A stretch of DNA of 64,000 bases from Verrucomicrobiota bacterium. GTDB lineage: Bacteria > Chlamydiota > Chlamydiia > Chlamydiales > Rhabdochlamydiaceae. Where the stretch lies: positions 1 to 64,000 of the forward strand of contig JAFEGW010000003.1 in assembly GCA_018239715.1 (NCBI GenBank), read 5' to 3'. The translations under genes and the position numbers were made by a program. Below, one piece after another: positions 26,140 to 33,580 of the stretch (position 1 is its first letter; each line of letters opens with the position of its first letter). The notes under the pieces are model-generated. The model saw only the letters and a program-made list of their open reading frames with translations, was not told the DNA's origin and did not search any database.

Positions 26140-27171
26140 ATGGATAAACGTTGGATCTTTGGATGTTTTTTAAGCCTCAGCCTTTACGCAGATCAGGCCC
26201 CACCTGTAGAACAAAACCCTCCGCCGCCCCAGGTAGTGGAAAAGCAGCTGGAAGATGCGGAAAGAGAGTTCAAAATCGCTAAAGAAATGTTCAACCCTTG
26301 GTATGCAGGGCCTCTGCTGACACCTTCGGCTCATATTTTAGCACCGGGTTATGTCAATATTCAGCCTTATCTATTTTGGACGAACAACTATGGAAAATTC
26401 AGCGAGAGCGGAAAGTCCCATAAAATCCCGAATATCCACACTTTGAATCCTCAAGTTCCTGGCATAATCGGCATGCTTCCGTGGATGCATTTCACCTTCA
26501 ATGCCCAATACGTCTGGAATAAACAGCGAGGGGAAATAGGTAAGAATTGGGGAGATACCTCCGTCGGCTTGAGTTTTGGACTGCTCCACGAAGGGCCTTA
26601 TAATCCTGCCTTATTGTTAGCTGTGAAAGAATCCTTTCCTTCCGGAAGTTATCAGCGGCTCGATCCCGATAAAGGTGGGATCGATGCTACAGGAGCAGGA
26701 TCATTCGAGACGACTTTCAGCTTCAACATTTCCAAAATCGTCTGGTGGGTATCGCTCCATCCGATGAACTTTCGCCTCTCTTTGAACTATACCATTCCTG
26801 CTCTTGTGAAGGTGCACGGCTTTAATGCTTATGGAGGCGGGTTCGGAACGGACGGAAAAGTCCGGCCTGGGAGTTTTTTCCAGGGAGACTTTGGATATGA
26901 ATACAGCTTCACGCAGCGCTGGGTAGCTGCGCTCGATATCGTCTATACTTATTCGTTGAGGACGAAATTTTCGGGCCATTCCGGAGTGGATGCGATAGGC
27001 GCCCCTGCCGTTGTCGGCGGGCCTTTCAATGATCAGCTTAGCTTTGCTCCTGCTTTGGAGTATAATCCCAATCCTAATATGAGTTTCTTGGGAGGTGTTT
27101 GGTTCACAGCTTGGGGAAGAAACTCTTTAAACTTCATCTCCGGGGTTATTAGCTATGAATATACATTTTAA
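26140..27171 (+). CDS. predicted outer-membrane beta-barrel protein
   Basis: A 343-residue exported protein. A signal peptide (DKRWIFGCFLSLSLYADQAPP) is followed by a Pro/Glu-rich linker with a short helix, then alternating aromatic beta strands (TFNAQYVWNK, TSVGLSFGLLHEGPYNPALL, FRLSLNYTIPALVKV) ending in YEYTF, with the aromatic last residue expected of barrel proteins. The strand pattern recalls the phenol-degradation/MetA-like transporter barrels. ATG 26140 is preferred over GTG 26134 because AAGG lies 5 bases before it. LysE-type transporter begins 2 bases after the stop, so the two are co-transcribed and may act on related solutes. Confidence 0.72.
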   Translation: MDKRWIFGCFLSLSLYADQAPPVEQNPPPPQVVEKQLEDAEREFKIAKEMFNPWYAGPLLTPSAHILAPGYVNIQPYLFWTNNYGKFSESGKSHKIPNIHTLNPQVPGIIGMLPWMHFTFNAQYVWNKQRGEIGKNWGDTSVGLSFGLLHEGPYNPALLLAVKESFPSGSYQRLDPDKGGIDATGAGSFETTFSFNISKIVWWVSLHPMNFRLSLNYTIPALVKVHGFNAYGGGFGTDGKVRPGSFFQGDFGYEYSFTQRWVAALDIVYTYSLRTKFSGHSGVDAIGAPAVVGGPFNDQLSFAPALEYNPNPNMSFLGGVWFTAWGRNSLNFISGVISYEYTF

Positions 27172-27173
27172 AT

Positions 27174-27839
27174 ATGGATTTTTTCTTTAAAGGTATTATT
27201 CTCGGTTTCGCTATCGCCGCCCCCGTGGGCCCTATTGGAATTTTATGCATTCGAAGAACCCTCCAATACGGAAGGTTATCAGGCATCTTCTCGGGGCTGG
27301 GCGCAGCATTTGCCGATATGCTGTATGGGGCGATCGCTATTTTTGGCCTCGATTTACTTTCCGATCTTTTGCTCTCCTGGCAATTTTGGCTCCGCATCTT
27401 AGGAGGCATTTTCTTAGTCTTTTGGGGCTTGAGGATATTCATGGCAAAACCCGAAGAAAAAACAAAGCTGATTACCCACGTGACTCTAATCCGGGATTTT
27501 CTTTCGACATTCTTGCTGACTCTCAGTAATCCTCTCACGATCCTTTCTTTTATCGCAGTATTTGTCGGCCTGGGCATCGTGAAAAACGTCGCAGGGCAAG
27601 GCGGATGGCTAGTCTTAGGAATCTTCTTAGGATCTTGCCTTTGGTGGGCCGTGCTCTGCGAAGGCGTAGCCTTTGTGAGAAAAAGGGTCAGCCAGGATTT
27701 TATGATCTGGGCCAACCGTGTTGCAGGGCTAGTGATTATCGGGTTTGGAGTCGCTGCCTTTGTCAGCGCCGCTTATTCCTCACACTCTTTTAAAGCGCGG
27801 GAGGGTTCGACCTTCCCAGCTCACTGTGTCGACAAATAA
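27174..27839 (+). CDS. LysE/RhtB-family exporter
   Basis: A 221-residue inner-membrane protein with about six helices. The family signature is at the N-terminus: GFAIAAPVGPIGILCIRRTL (normal form G....i.PGP....v.......G), followed by GLGAAFADMLYGAIAIFGL and later LSNPLTILSFIAVFVGLG. Members export amino acids and related compounds by proton exchange; the substrate cannot be told from sequence. It follows the barrel gene after 2 bases. Its last 60 bases overlap the convergent DUF1653 gene. Confidence 0.85.
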   Translation: MDFFFKGIILGFAIAAPVGPIGILCIRRTLQYGRLSGIFSGLGAAFADMLYGAIAIFGLDLLSDLLLSWQFWLRILGGIFLVFWGLRIFMAKPEEKTKLITHVTLIRDFLSTFLLTLSNPLTILSFIAVFVGLGIVKNVAGQGGWLVLGIFLGSCLWWAVLCEGVAFVRKRVSQDFMIWANRVAGLVIIGFGVAAFVSAAYSSHSFKAREGSTFPAHCVDK

Positions 27840-28013
27840 ACTTAAAGGCCGGATCCAAATATCATGAGAGCCATAAAGAGCCCGATAGACGACCATCTCT
27901 TCATGGGTTTCACTATGGCGTCCCACGCCTAAGACTTCATAGCAGTTGCCTTTGTAATGTTCATAGATGCCCAGCGGCAATTGAATAGCTGTTTCGGAAA
28001 AGGGAGCTAGCAT
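27780..28013 (-). CDS. DUF1653 protein
   Basis: A 77-residue protein with the full DUF1653 signature: GIYEHYKGNCYEVLGVGRHS, ETHEEMVVYRALYGSHDIWIRPL, a FVDTV strand and a terminal PRF. The family is small and widespread in bacteria, with no established biochemical role. AGGAGG lies 5 bases before the ATG, a very good ribosome site. Its 3' end runs 60 bases into the convergent LysE gene, which is unusual but both reading frames carry clear family signatures. Confidence 0.9.
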   Translation of the reverse strand: MLAPFSETAIQLPLGIYEHYKGNCYEVLGVGRHSETHEEMVVYRALYGSHDIWIRPLSLFVDTVSWEGRTLPRFKRV

Positions 28014-28105
28014 AGTTCCTCCTAAAAGATTTAAATTACCAAGAATTCTCCTTATTTTGAAGAAATACGGAATATGTTAAGATTTCGTAAAACCAAGGAG
28101 GAGTT

Positions 28106-28396
28106 ATGTCAGGCAAAAGAATCGATCTGATAGATAAAAATCGTTTTGCAGCTCAAGAGAAATTACGTGAAGACAAATCTCCTAGTGCTATCCGTTCGGC
28201 GGCCCATCGAGGCCCCGGAAAAAAATCCCACCATCCCGATATTAAACGAGGCGCTTCCCTTGCCAAGCAGTCGCATCCGCAGAAGAAAGATTTCTATGCT
28301 TCACGTCTGCCGAGCACTCTCCTCGAAGAGCTGACAGAGATTCGAAAAACAGCTTCTGCCCTAAAAAGGAAAAAGAAAAAAAGCCTGCAGAAATAA
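28106..28396 (+). CDS. hypothetical small basic protein
   Basis: A 96-residue, strongly basic protein (about a third Lys/Arg/His), with KKKK runs at the end and no membrane segment or signal peptide. The ribosome site AAGGAGGA is excellent. The motif AAHRGPGKKSHHPDIKRG in the middle suggests a disordered nucleic-acid-binding or ribosome-associated protein, but no family was recognised. The stop codon lies in the loop of a bidirectional-looking hairpin. Confidence 0.6.
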   Translation: MSGKRIDLIDKNRFAAQEKLREDKSPSAIRSAAHRGPGKKSHHPDIKRGASLAKQSHPQKKDFYASRLPSTLLEELTEIRKTASALKRKKKKSLQK

Positions 28397-28406
28397 TCTG
28401 CAGGCT
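28372..28406 (-). terminator. rho-independent terminator
   Basis: Perfect arms AGCCTGCAGA (28382-28391) and TCTGCAGGCT (28397-28406) with a five-base loop. On the minus strand a T-rich run follows, so it terminates the lipoprotein gene ending at 28413. It also holds the plus-strand stop codon. Confidence 0.85.
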
Positions 28407-28412
28407 ATGGAC

Positions 28413-29828
28413 TTAGTTAAGACTGACATTGCCTTCAGCATCGATCGCGAAAGGCTTCTGCTGAAGTTCCGCAGGTGCCGACTTAGCAATGCCGGCGATT
28501 TTATTGAAATTCAGAGGAATTTCTGGATTAGCTTGGCGCTGCAACAACTGCTCTTTATGCTGCTGCAGAACTTTAGCAATGAAAGGGAGCCCCCGGATCA
28601 CGGCTTGGGAGAGCCTTTCGGAGGGGCTAACACCCAGATCTTTGTTATTATAAAGGTTGACCAAGACGGCCGGCATATAGGTCGGCGTGCGTCCGATCTC
28701 TTCCCCTAGCCGAACATCGAGCTGTGCTACAATTCTTTCCCGATCTTCAAGACTGAGCTGTTGCATGGCGCTTTTCAAGCTTGCTCCTTCTTGGGGAGTA
28801 AAGAGCCTCAGCATTGCTGCAATGCGTGTGAGGACGCGATCATCACGGTCGGAAGGATTTAATCCCAGCCAGGAGGCACGGACAGCTACATAATGATCAT
28901 AGGCATCGGCTTCTGTCTTGGCAGGATCGGAAAGAACCTGGCAAGATTGGGACATCGCTTGCATGGCACGGTGTGTCTGCTCGGTGTAAACGATGGAAGA
29001 TTTGTTATTAACGTGTCCTAAGGCCCCGGCGACATCGCAAGTATGGACAAATAGATCAAAAGACAGAGCTGTAGGGTCTGAAGAAGGAACATTGCTTTGT
29101 TTTAATTTAGAAAACATCGCGGGTCCGCCTTCCAGGTGTGTGACGTGTCCATAGTGGGCCAGGTTGGCCACTTTGATCAGCAGCTGTTTAGCAGGACTCG
29201 AAAGGCGTGCAAAGGAGCGGGACAAAGGAGGATGATCTTTCAGAACTTGCATCGCTTGCCCATGGAAATCATCATGATCGGGAGCGTTTGCGCCATATTT
29301 CTTGAAGATAGCGCGGGCTCTTTCACTTTTGCCCATATCGCCCAAGACGAGGGCTGTCTCAAAAGCTTGCAGCATTTCGGCCTCGGACATCCCTTGATAA
29401 TGGGATTTTAACAATTTTTGTCCTTGCTCGTGGAGAGCATTAAAACTCTCTTTGGAAAGCTTCACCTGGGGAGCTTGAGCAGCGGTAAATTCTTGATAAG
29501 CTTTGTCGCTTCCGTCAAGAATCAATTTTAAGCAATAAAGAGACATCAGGGAACGGTCGAATTCGATGAACTTTTGCCCAAAAAATTGTTCGGAATAAGG
29601 CTTATCAACGGCCGCCTGCCCCTCTTCAGTTTTACGCACTTCCGCATTTGCAAGCCATTTAATTTCAGGATAGTGGACAAGCATCTTATAGACCCATTGC
29701 TTCTCTTCAGAAGCAGGCACTGTAGCCTGGGGCTTGGCAGATTGCTGTGCTTGAGATTTTTTGCATTTACAAGCGCTAAAACAGACTGAAGCTAAAAGAA
29801 TAACTAATAGGGACCATTGTTTTTTCAC
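28413..29828 (-). CDS. lipoprotein of unknown function
   Basis: A 471-residue protein. The signal peptide ends in the lipobox-like FSAC, giving lipidated Cys20, followed by a KCKKSQAQQ linker. The rest is mostly helical. A His/Asp-containing core at about residues 225-285 (ANLAHYGHVTHLEGG, FVHTCDVAGALGHVNNKSS) is the most conserved-looking part and could be an HD-like metal-binding helical domain, but this is a guess from residue spacing. The start is GTG at 29828, supported by AAGGAG 6 bases upstream. It is monocistronic with its own terminator. Probably anchored in the envelope. Confidence 0.65.
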   Translation of the reverse strand: MKKQWSLLVILLASVCFSACKCKKSQAQQSAKPQATVPASEEKQWVYKMLVHYPEIKWLANAEVRKTEEGQAAVDKPYSEQFFGQKFIEFDRSLMSLYCLKLILDGSDKAYQEFTAAQAPQVKLSKESFNALHEQGQKLLKSHYQGMSEAEMLQAFETALVLGDMGKSERARAIFKKYGANAPDHDDFHGQAMQVLKDHPPLSRSFARLSSPAKQLLIKVANLAHYGHVTHLEGGPAMFSKLKQSNVPSSDPTALSFDLFVHTCDVAGALGHVNNKSSIVYTEQTHRAMQAMSQSCQVLSDPAKTEADAYDHYVAVRASWLGLNPSDRDDRVLTRIAAMLRLFTPQEGASLKSAMQQLSLEDRERIVAQLDVRLGEEIGRTPTYMPAVLVNLYNNKDLGVSPSERLSQAVIRGLPFIAKVLQQHKEQLLQRQANPEIPLNFNKIAGIAKSAPAELQQKPFAIDAEGNVSLN

Positions 29829-29874
29829 GAGAAGCTCCTTGTTGCGGCAATTTTAAAGATTTTAGGGGTATTTC

Positions 29875-30489
29875 TCAACTGGAAGTATATCTTTTGGCAT
29901 CTTGCTTTTTGACCTCTATCATGAAGGTCTTGTACTCTGCATCGGTGTTAAAGGATTTCACTTCAGCATCGGGACGCGTGATGTTAACACAACCCTGTAA
30001 ATGGTCATATTCGTGTTGGAAAACTTTGGCGGCAAATCCCTCTAAGATTTTCTCAATCATCACTCCTTCTTGATTCATGTACTTCACTTGGATTTTTTCA
30101 TAGCGAGCAATCTTGGCGCTGTGGCGCACTCCTGTTTTTAAAATAGCAGAAAAGCAGCTCTCCCATTCTTCCACTTTCTCTTCGCCGACAGGAATAAAAC
30201 TGGGATTGATCACGACTTCAAAATTCTTGGGATCGCGGTTCCAGCTAAAAATAAAAACCGCTTTCCCAATTCCGATTTGGGGAGCGGCGATTCCTGCTGC
30301 AGGGAAAAAAGGTTCTAGAGCAAGGTAAAGCTGGCGGCTGATTTCTCGGGCTAGTTCCAATTCATCGGGCTGCATCAGCTCAGCCTTTGTTTTTAATACT
30401 TCTGCCTGCGCGCTCTCCATTGTAACGATTTCTAGCGAAGCTTCAAGAAAAGACATAAAAAGCACTCCTAAGAAAAGAATTTTCCGCAC
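29875..30489 (-). CDS. exported peptide deformylase homologue
   Basis: A 204-residue deformylase-family protein. Motif 1 reads AAGIAAPQIG (residues 64-73; usual GxGLAAPQ), motif 2 ESCFS (110-114; usual EGCLS, with the metal-ligand Cys112 kept), motif 3 QHEYDHLQG (158-166) with HExxH at 159-163. All three metal ligands and the catalytic Glu are therefore present. Unusually the protein starts with a clear signal peptide (RKILFLGVLFMSFLEASLE). Housekeeping deformylases are cytoplasmic and remove formyl groups from new proteins; an exported one must work outside the cytoplasm, perhaps on secreted or host-organelle peptides. It is divergent from the bactofilin-like gene. Confidence 0.82.
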   Translation of the reverse strand: MRKILFLGVLFMSFLEASLEIVTMESAQAEVLKTKAELMQPDELELAREISRQLYLALEPFFPAAGIAAPQIGIGKAVFIFSWNRDPKNFEVVINPSFIPVGEEKVEEWESCFSAILKTGVRHSAKIARYEKIQVKYMNQEGVMIEKILEGFAAKVFQHEYDHLQGCVNITRPDAEVKSFNTDAEYKTFMIEVKKQDAKRYTSS

Positions 30490-30554
30490 ATCAACTCCTT
30501 TTGAAAAGAATGCACTTTATGCTTAAACTTCAATTAAAACTCAAGGAGACATCT

Positions 30555-31088
30555 ATGAGATTTCTTGCTCTTTTGATGGCCACTTGCTGCCTCTACGCTC
30601 AGTCCGCTAATCAGTCGGCAGAAGGCTACCTGACCTATGGGAATGAAATATTGAACTCCGTCCAGGTGAATGGTTTTGTGACCTTGAACGGCACGACGAT
30701 TCTTCAACAATTGCAAGTCAATGGCAGCCTCTCTGCCCATCAAGCGCAGATTGGAGAGATGATGGTCAATGGCCAAGCCTCTTTGAATAGCTGCACGGTG
30801 AAAAATAAAAGCACCGTGATCGGATCGCTCAGCGCGATGCTTTCGACTTTTAATAACGAGATCACGCTGACTTCGGACCATTCTGCCTTTGACGGCTGCA
30901 CGATTGCTTCTATCCGAGTGAGCAAAAATAAAAATAGTTCAATCCCTCCGATGATCGAGCTGAAAGGCAAAACAAAAGTGACAGGACTGATTACTTTTGA
31001 ATCGGGCAACGGTCAAGTGATGGCGAGTCCTGACTCGCAGATTTCTGCAGCCCAAATCGCCGGAGGAACTCTTCAAAAGGGCCTCTAG
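30555..31088 (+). CDS. exported bactofilin-like beta-helix protein
   Basis: A 177-residue exported protein with signal peptide RFLALLMATCCLYAQSA. The rest consists of short repeating strands of the type VQVNGFVTLNGTTILQQLQV, NGSLSAHQAQIGEMMVNGQA, in which turns NG/NGS recur about every 15-20 residues. This is the pattern of a right-handed beta-helix such as bactofilins, which polymerise. ATG 30555 is chosen over an upstream in-frame ATG at 30501 because AAGGAG lies 6 bases before it and the signal peptide starts there. No catalytic motif. A role as an envelope or surface polymer is inferred. Confidence 0.65.
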   Translation: MRFLALLMATCCLYAQSANQSAEGYLTYGNEILNSVQVNGFVTLNGTTILQQLQVNGSLSAHQAQIGEMMVNGQASLNSCTVKNKSTVIGSLSAMLSTFNNEITLTSDHSAFDGCTIASIRVSKNKNSSIPPMIELKGKTKVTGLITFESGNGQVMASPDSQISAAQIAGGTLQKGL

Positions 31089-31181
31089 AGCCCTCGTTTT
31101 ATCAAAAAATGATGTTTTAATCATTTCTTGACAACAACAACACTTTTTGCCAAATTGACGCAAAAACAAAAGCAAATACCG

Positions 31182-31640
31182 ATGGAAGCCGCAAAAGAAA
31201 ACAAATACATTCACATCAAACTCCGCGAACTCCGCAGAGCTAGAGGCTTAACCGTGAACACTCTCGCTGAAAAAATCGGAGAAAATCATCAAAAAGTGGG
31301 AAGGATTGAGCGAGGAAGAAGAAGCCTAACTGTCGATTATCTTTTAAAAATTTCAAAAGCGCTCGGCACTCCCTTGGCATCGCTCTTCACAGAAGAGGAA
31401 AAAGAAAAAAAAGAGTCCAACAAAAACTCAATCCCCTCTCAAGATCTTTTGAATATCATTATTTTGCAAGTCGAAGAATATTGCAAATATTGCAACCTCA
31501 GCTCGCAGCAAAAAGCAGCACTGATTTCGAAATTGTTTGAACTGACGTCAAGCTTTCCGGCGGAGCACCAAAACCTATTCCTCATCAGCTTGGGCGAAAC
31601 TCTGAAGACCCTAGCATCTCTCGAAGAAATGGCCCTCTAA
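31182..31640 (+). CDS. XRE-family DNA-binding regulator
   Basis: A 152-residue protein. Residues about 10-66 form a classic helix-turn-helix of the Xre/Cro type (LRELRRARGLTVNTLAEKIG, then KVGRIERGRRSLTVDYLLKI, then LGTPLASLF). A charged linker and a helical C-terminal domain with a CKYC pair follow, probably for dimerisation or sensing. ATG 31182 is preferred. An upstream in-frame TTG (31128) is part of a TTGACA hexamer that may be a promoter element. Its target is unknown; the nearest candidates are the accessory genes on both sides. Confidence 0.8.
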   Translation: MEAAKENKYIHIKLRELRRARGLTVNTLAEKIGENHQKVGRIERGRRSLTVDYLLKISKALGTPLASLFTEEEKEKKESNKNSIPSQDLLNIIILQVEEYCKYCNLSSQQKAALISKLFELTSSFPAEHQNLFLISLGETLKTLASLEEMAL

Positions 31641-31696
31641 GATTTTTTTGACGGTTCGAGAATTAAGTGGAAATTGTGGAGCCCGAGAAATGGATC

Positions 31697-32041
31697 TCAG
31701 GAAGTGCTTCTATCTATATTGAGGCCGCAAATACGATACTGGCTTGCTTTTTGTTGAAGGCCTTGTATTCTTTGAAGTAATACGGACTCTTCAACTCCGC
31801 CTTGAGCCTTCCCTTGCTTAAAAGTATCCAACTGACACGTGATCGCATCGGATAGTGCGCAGCATCTTTCCCAAAGACCCTGCGGATTATTGTCACTTCT
31901 TCCAATGATGGAAACTGGAGGACGATCTTGGATCAAAGTTAATACATCCTTGATCTCTCCCAATGTTATGCAGAGATCATTCCTTGCTGGATCATAATCT
32001 CCTGCTTTTTCTATGCCGCTTGTAGGAGCATTTGCTGCCAT
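31697..32041 (-). CDS. hypothetical protein
   Basis: Unrecognised 114-residue, soluble, mostly helical protein (LGEIKDVLTLIQ, ESVLLQRIQGLQQKA) with three Cys residues and no signal peptide. Its start follows an AGGGAGA element. It faces the XRE gene and is divergent from the U-box gene. It could be a small effector or chaperone; nothing in the sequence decides this. Confidence 0.5.
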   Translation of the reverse strand: MAANAPTSGIEKAGDYDPARNDLCITLGEIKDVLTLIQDRPPVSIIGRSDNNPQGLWERCCALSDAITCQLDTFKQGKAQGGVEESVLLQRIQGLQQKASQYRICGLNIDRSTS

Positions 32042-32356
32042 GACTGTCTCCCTTATATAAACTATCTATGCATTTCAATCGAAAGAACATAAACTTTCAA
32101 TGGCATTCAAAAGAAAAACAATCAGATTCGCGTTCGTAATCGGGATCTATGTAGGAAGTTTGGACCCCAAAATCTCCTACCTGCTGTGTTCTAAATCCCC
32201 TAAACAATTACCCCTTGCTATTTCTCCCAATGATTATTCAGAAATTGACATTAAAGTAATAAAAAAAACAAAATCAATGCATTCAATCATAGATTTTACT
32301 CTCGATTCAATCTTTAAGTGAGTGAAAAAAATGATAAAAAACAAAGGAGGTTCTAG
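32042..32356. other. AT-rich intergenic region before the U-box gene
   Basis: About 315 bases without a convincing gene. A 73-codon open frame at 32100-32321 has no ribosome site and no recognisable content. A TTGACA hexamer at 32245-32250 could be a -35 element, but no good -10 follows at the right distance. AAAGGAGG at 32343-32350 is the ribosome site of the next gene. Confidence 0.5.
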
Positions 32357-33559
32357 ATGAGTGGATTAGCAGCTCTTAAGTTTATCCATTTAGGATGTAA
32401 TATCCTGCAGACAGCAAGAGAAGCCATAGAAGTTGTCGAAAATCCTGCTAATAACGATGAATTACAAAAGCTGCGAATAGCATCGATTATCAATAGATGT
32501 GTACTTTTAGGGTTTTCGTCGCAAGAGCTTATCTCCTTGCAGGCTGGAACCAAAAGCGAAGATTTAAGCAATTTAAAACATTTTGAAGAACTGGCCAGGC
32601 TTACAAATTTGTTCATCCAACTCTTTAAAGAAGCGGAAGAACAATGGAATACGCATAATCCCTCTTTTACTCGATGGATTGAAAGAGGACTTTGTGTACC
32701 TGTATTGGATCTCATCACAACACTTAATGAAGCTAGATCTTATTATGAGAAGAGTATTTTGGAAATGACCCCTGAAGAGCGGGAAAAAGCTACTCGACCA
32801 ATCTATGAATGGAATTCTGACAAAGAGAGATGGGATATTGTTGGACATAGGCCCGTATCAGAAGAAGAATCAAAAGCCAATCAAGCATTCTATGACAAAG
32901 CTGCAACCCTCACCCACTCCTTAGCAGTAGCGTCAGATCTTTATAATATAGTAGAAAAGCGTGTGGTTCAAAATATAGGATCTTCACTTTATCATGGCCT
33001 AGCCGTTTGGCTTATCAATAGACGCCCTGTTCCACCTGCTGCAGCTGCGGCTCCTCTTCCAGCACCTCCTCGTCGTCCTGCAGCCCGTCCTGCTCAACCT
33101 CGAGTTCATGTTCATCGGCATCGTCACCATCGAGCTCCTCCTCCGCCAGTGCAGCCGCAGATTCAACGGGTTTTTTCCATACTAAATCTTGATGATATTC
33201 CAGATCCATTACAGAGTGATGTGGTACTTCGTCAATATATGGATCCTATCATGCATACTCCTATTCGAGATCCTGTAGGTGATCCAACCACTCTTAATGC
33301 GGCTGGAAAAATGCAAATCTACGATCGAGCTTCTATTCTTCGATGGTTATCATCCCACTCTACCTCTCCCTTAACAGGTCTTCCTTTGACAGCCGATCAG
33401 CTCGAAGAGAGACCCGCTTTAAAAGCGTTGATTGAGTCTCGCCTGAGAATGCATCAGAATAAATTATGGGATTATGTTCAGACTAGCCCAGATTTAATGA
33501 AGCAGCTTGATGAACCAGCAGATGCTCAACTACTAGCAGATGCTCAAGCAGAAGTATAA
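32357..33559 (+). CDS. U-box domain protein, candidate host-directed E3 ubiquitin ligase
   Basis: A 400-residue protein. Residues 1-220 are helical and unrecognised. Residues 224-265 are a Pro/Ala/Arg linker with a His-rich patch (HVHRHRHHR, 251-259). Residues about 282-362 match a U-box: YMDPIMHTPIRDPV, IYDRASILRWLSSHSTSPLT, GLPL and an E-x-x-x-ALKALIE helix. Eukaryotic U-boxes read DPI....M.DPV....G.TYDR..I..WL......P.T...L....L..N..L...I. The domain recruits ubiquitin-loaded E2 enzymes. Bacteria have no ubiquitin, so this is very likely an effector acting in the host cell. The ribosome site AAAGGAGG is perfect. No N-terminal Sec signal, which fits type III export. Confidence 0.82.
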   Translation: MSGLAALKFIHLGCNILQTAREAIEVVENPANNDELQKLRIASIINRCVLLGFSSQELISLQAGTKSEDLSNLKHFEELARLTNLFIQLFKEAEEQWNTHNPSFTRWIERGLCVPVLDLITTLNEARSYYEKSILEMTPEEREKATRPIYEWNSDKERWDIVGHRPVSEEESKANQAFYDKAATLTHSLAVASDLYNIVEKRVVQNIGSSLYHGLAVWLINRRPVPPAAAAAPLPAPPRRPAARPAQPRVHVHRHRHHRAPPPPVQPQIQRVFSILNLDDIPDPLQSDVVLRQYMDPIMHTPIRDPVGDPTTLNAAGKMQIYDRASILRWLSSHSTSPLTGLPLTADQLEERPALKALIESRLRMHQNKLWDYVQTSPDLMKQLDEPADAQLLADAQAEV

Positions 33560-33580
33560 TTTTTTTAAAAGAGGCGATAT

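Noticed and set aside
27149-27715. 188-codon minus-strand frame opposite the LysE gene
   Set aside because: The plus strand has a clear LysE signature and operon context; the minus frame has none.
31128-31181. upstream TTG start for the XRE regulator
   Set aside because: The TTG lies in a promoter-like TTGACA hexamer and the added residues are Thr/Gln-rich text without domain content.
32100-32321. 73-codon plus-strand frame before the U-box gene
   Set aside because: No ribosome site and no recognisable content; kept only as part of the gap description.
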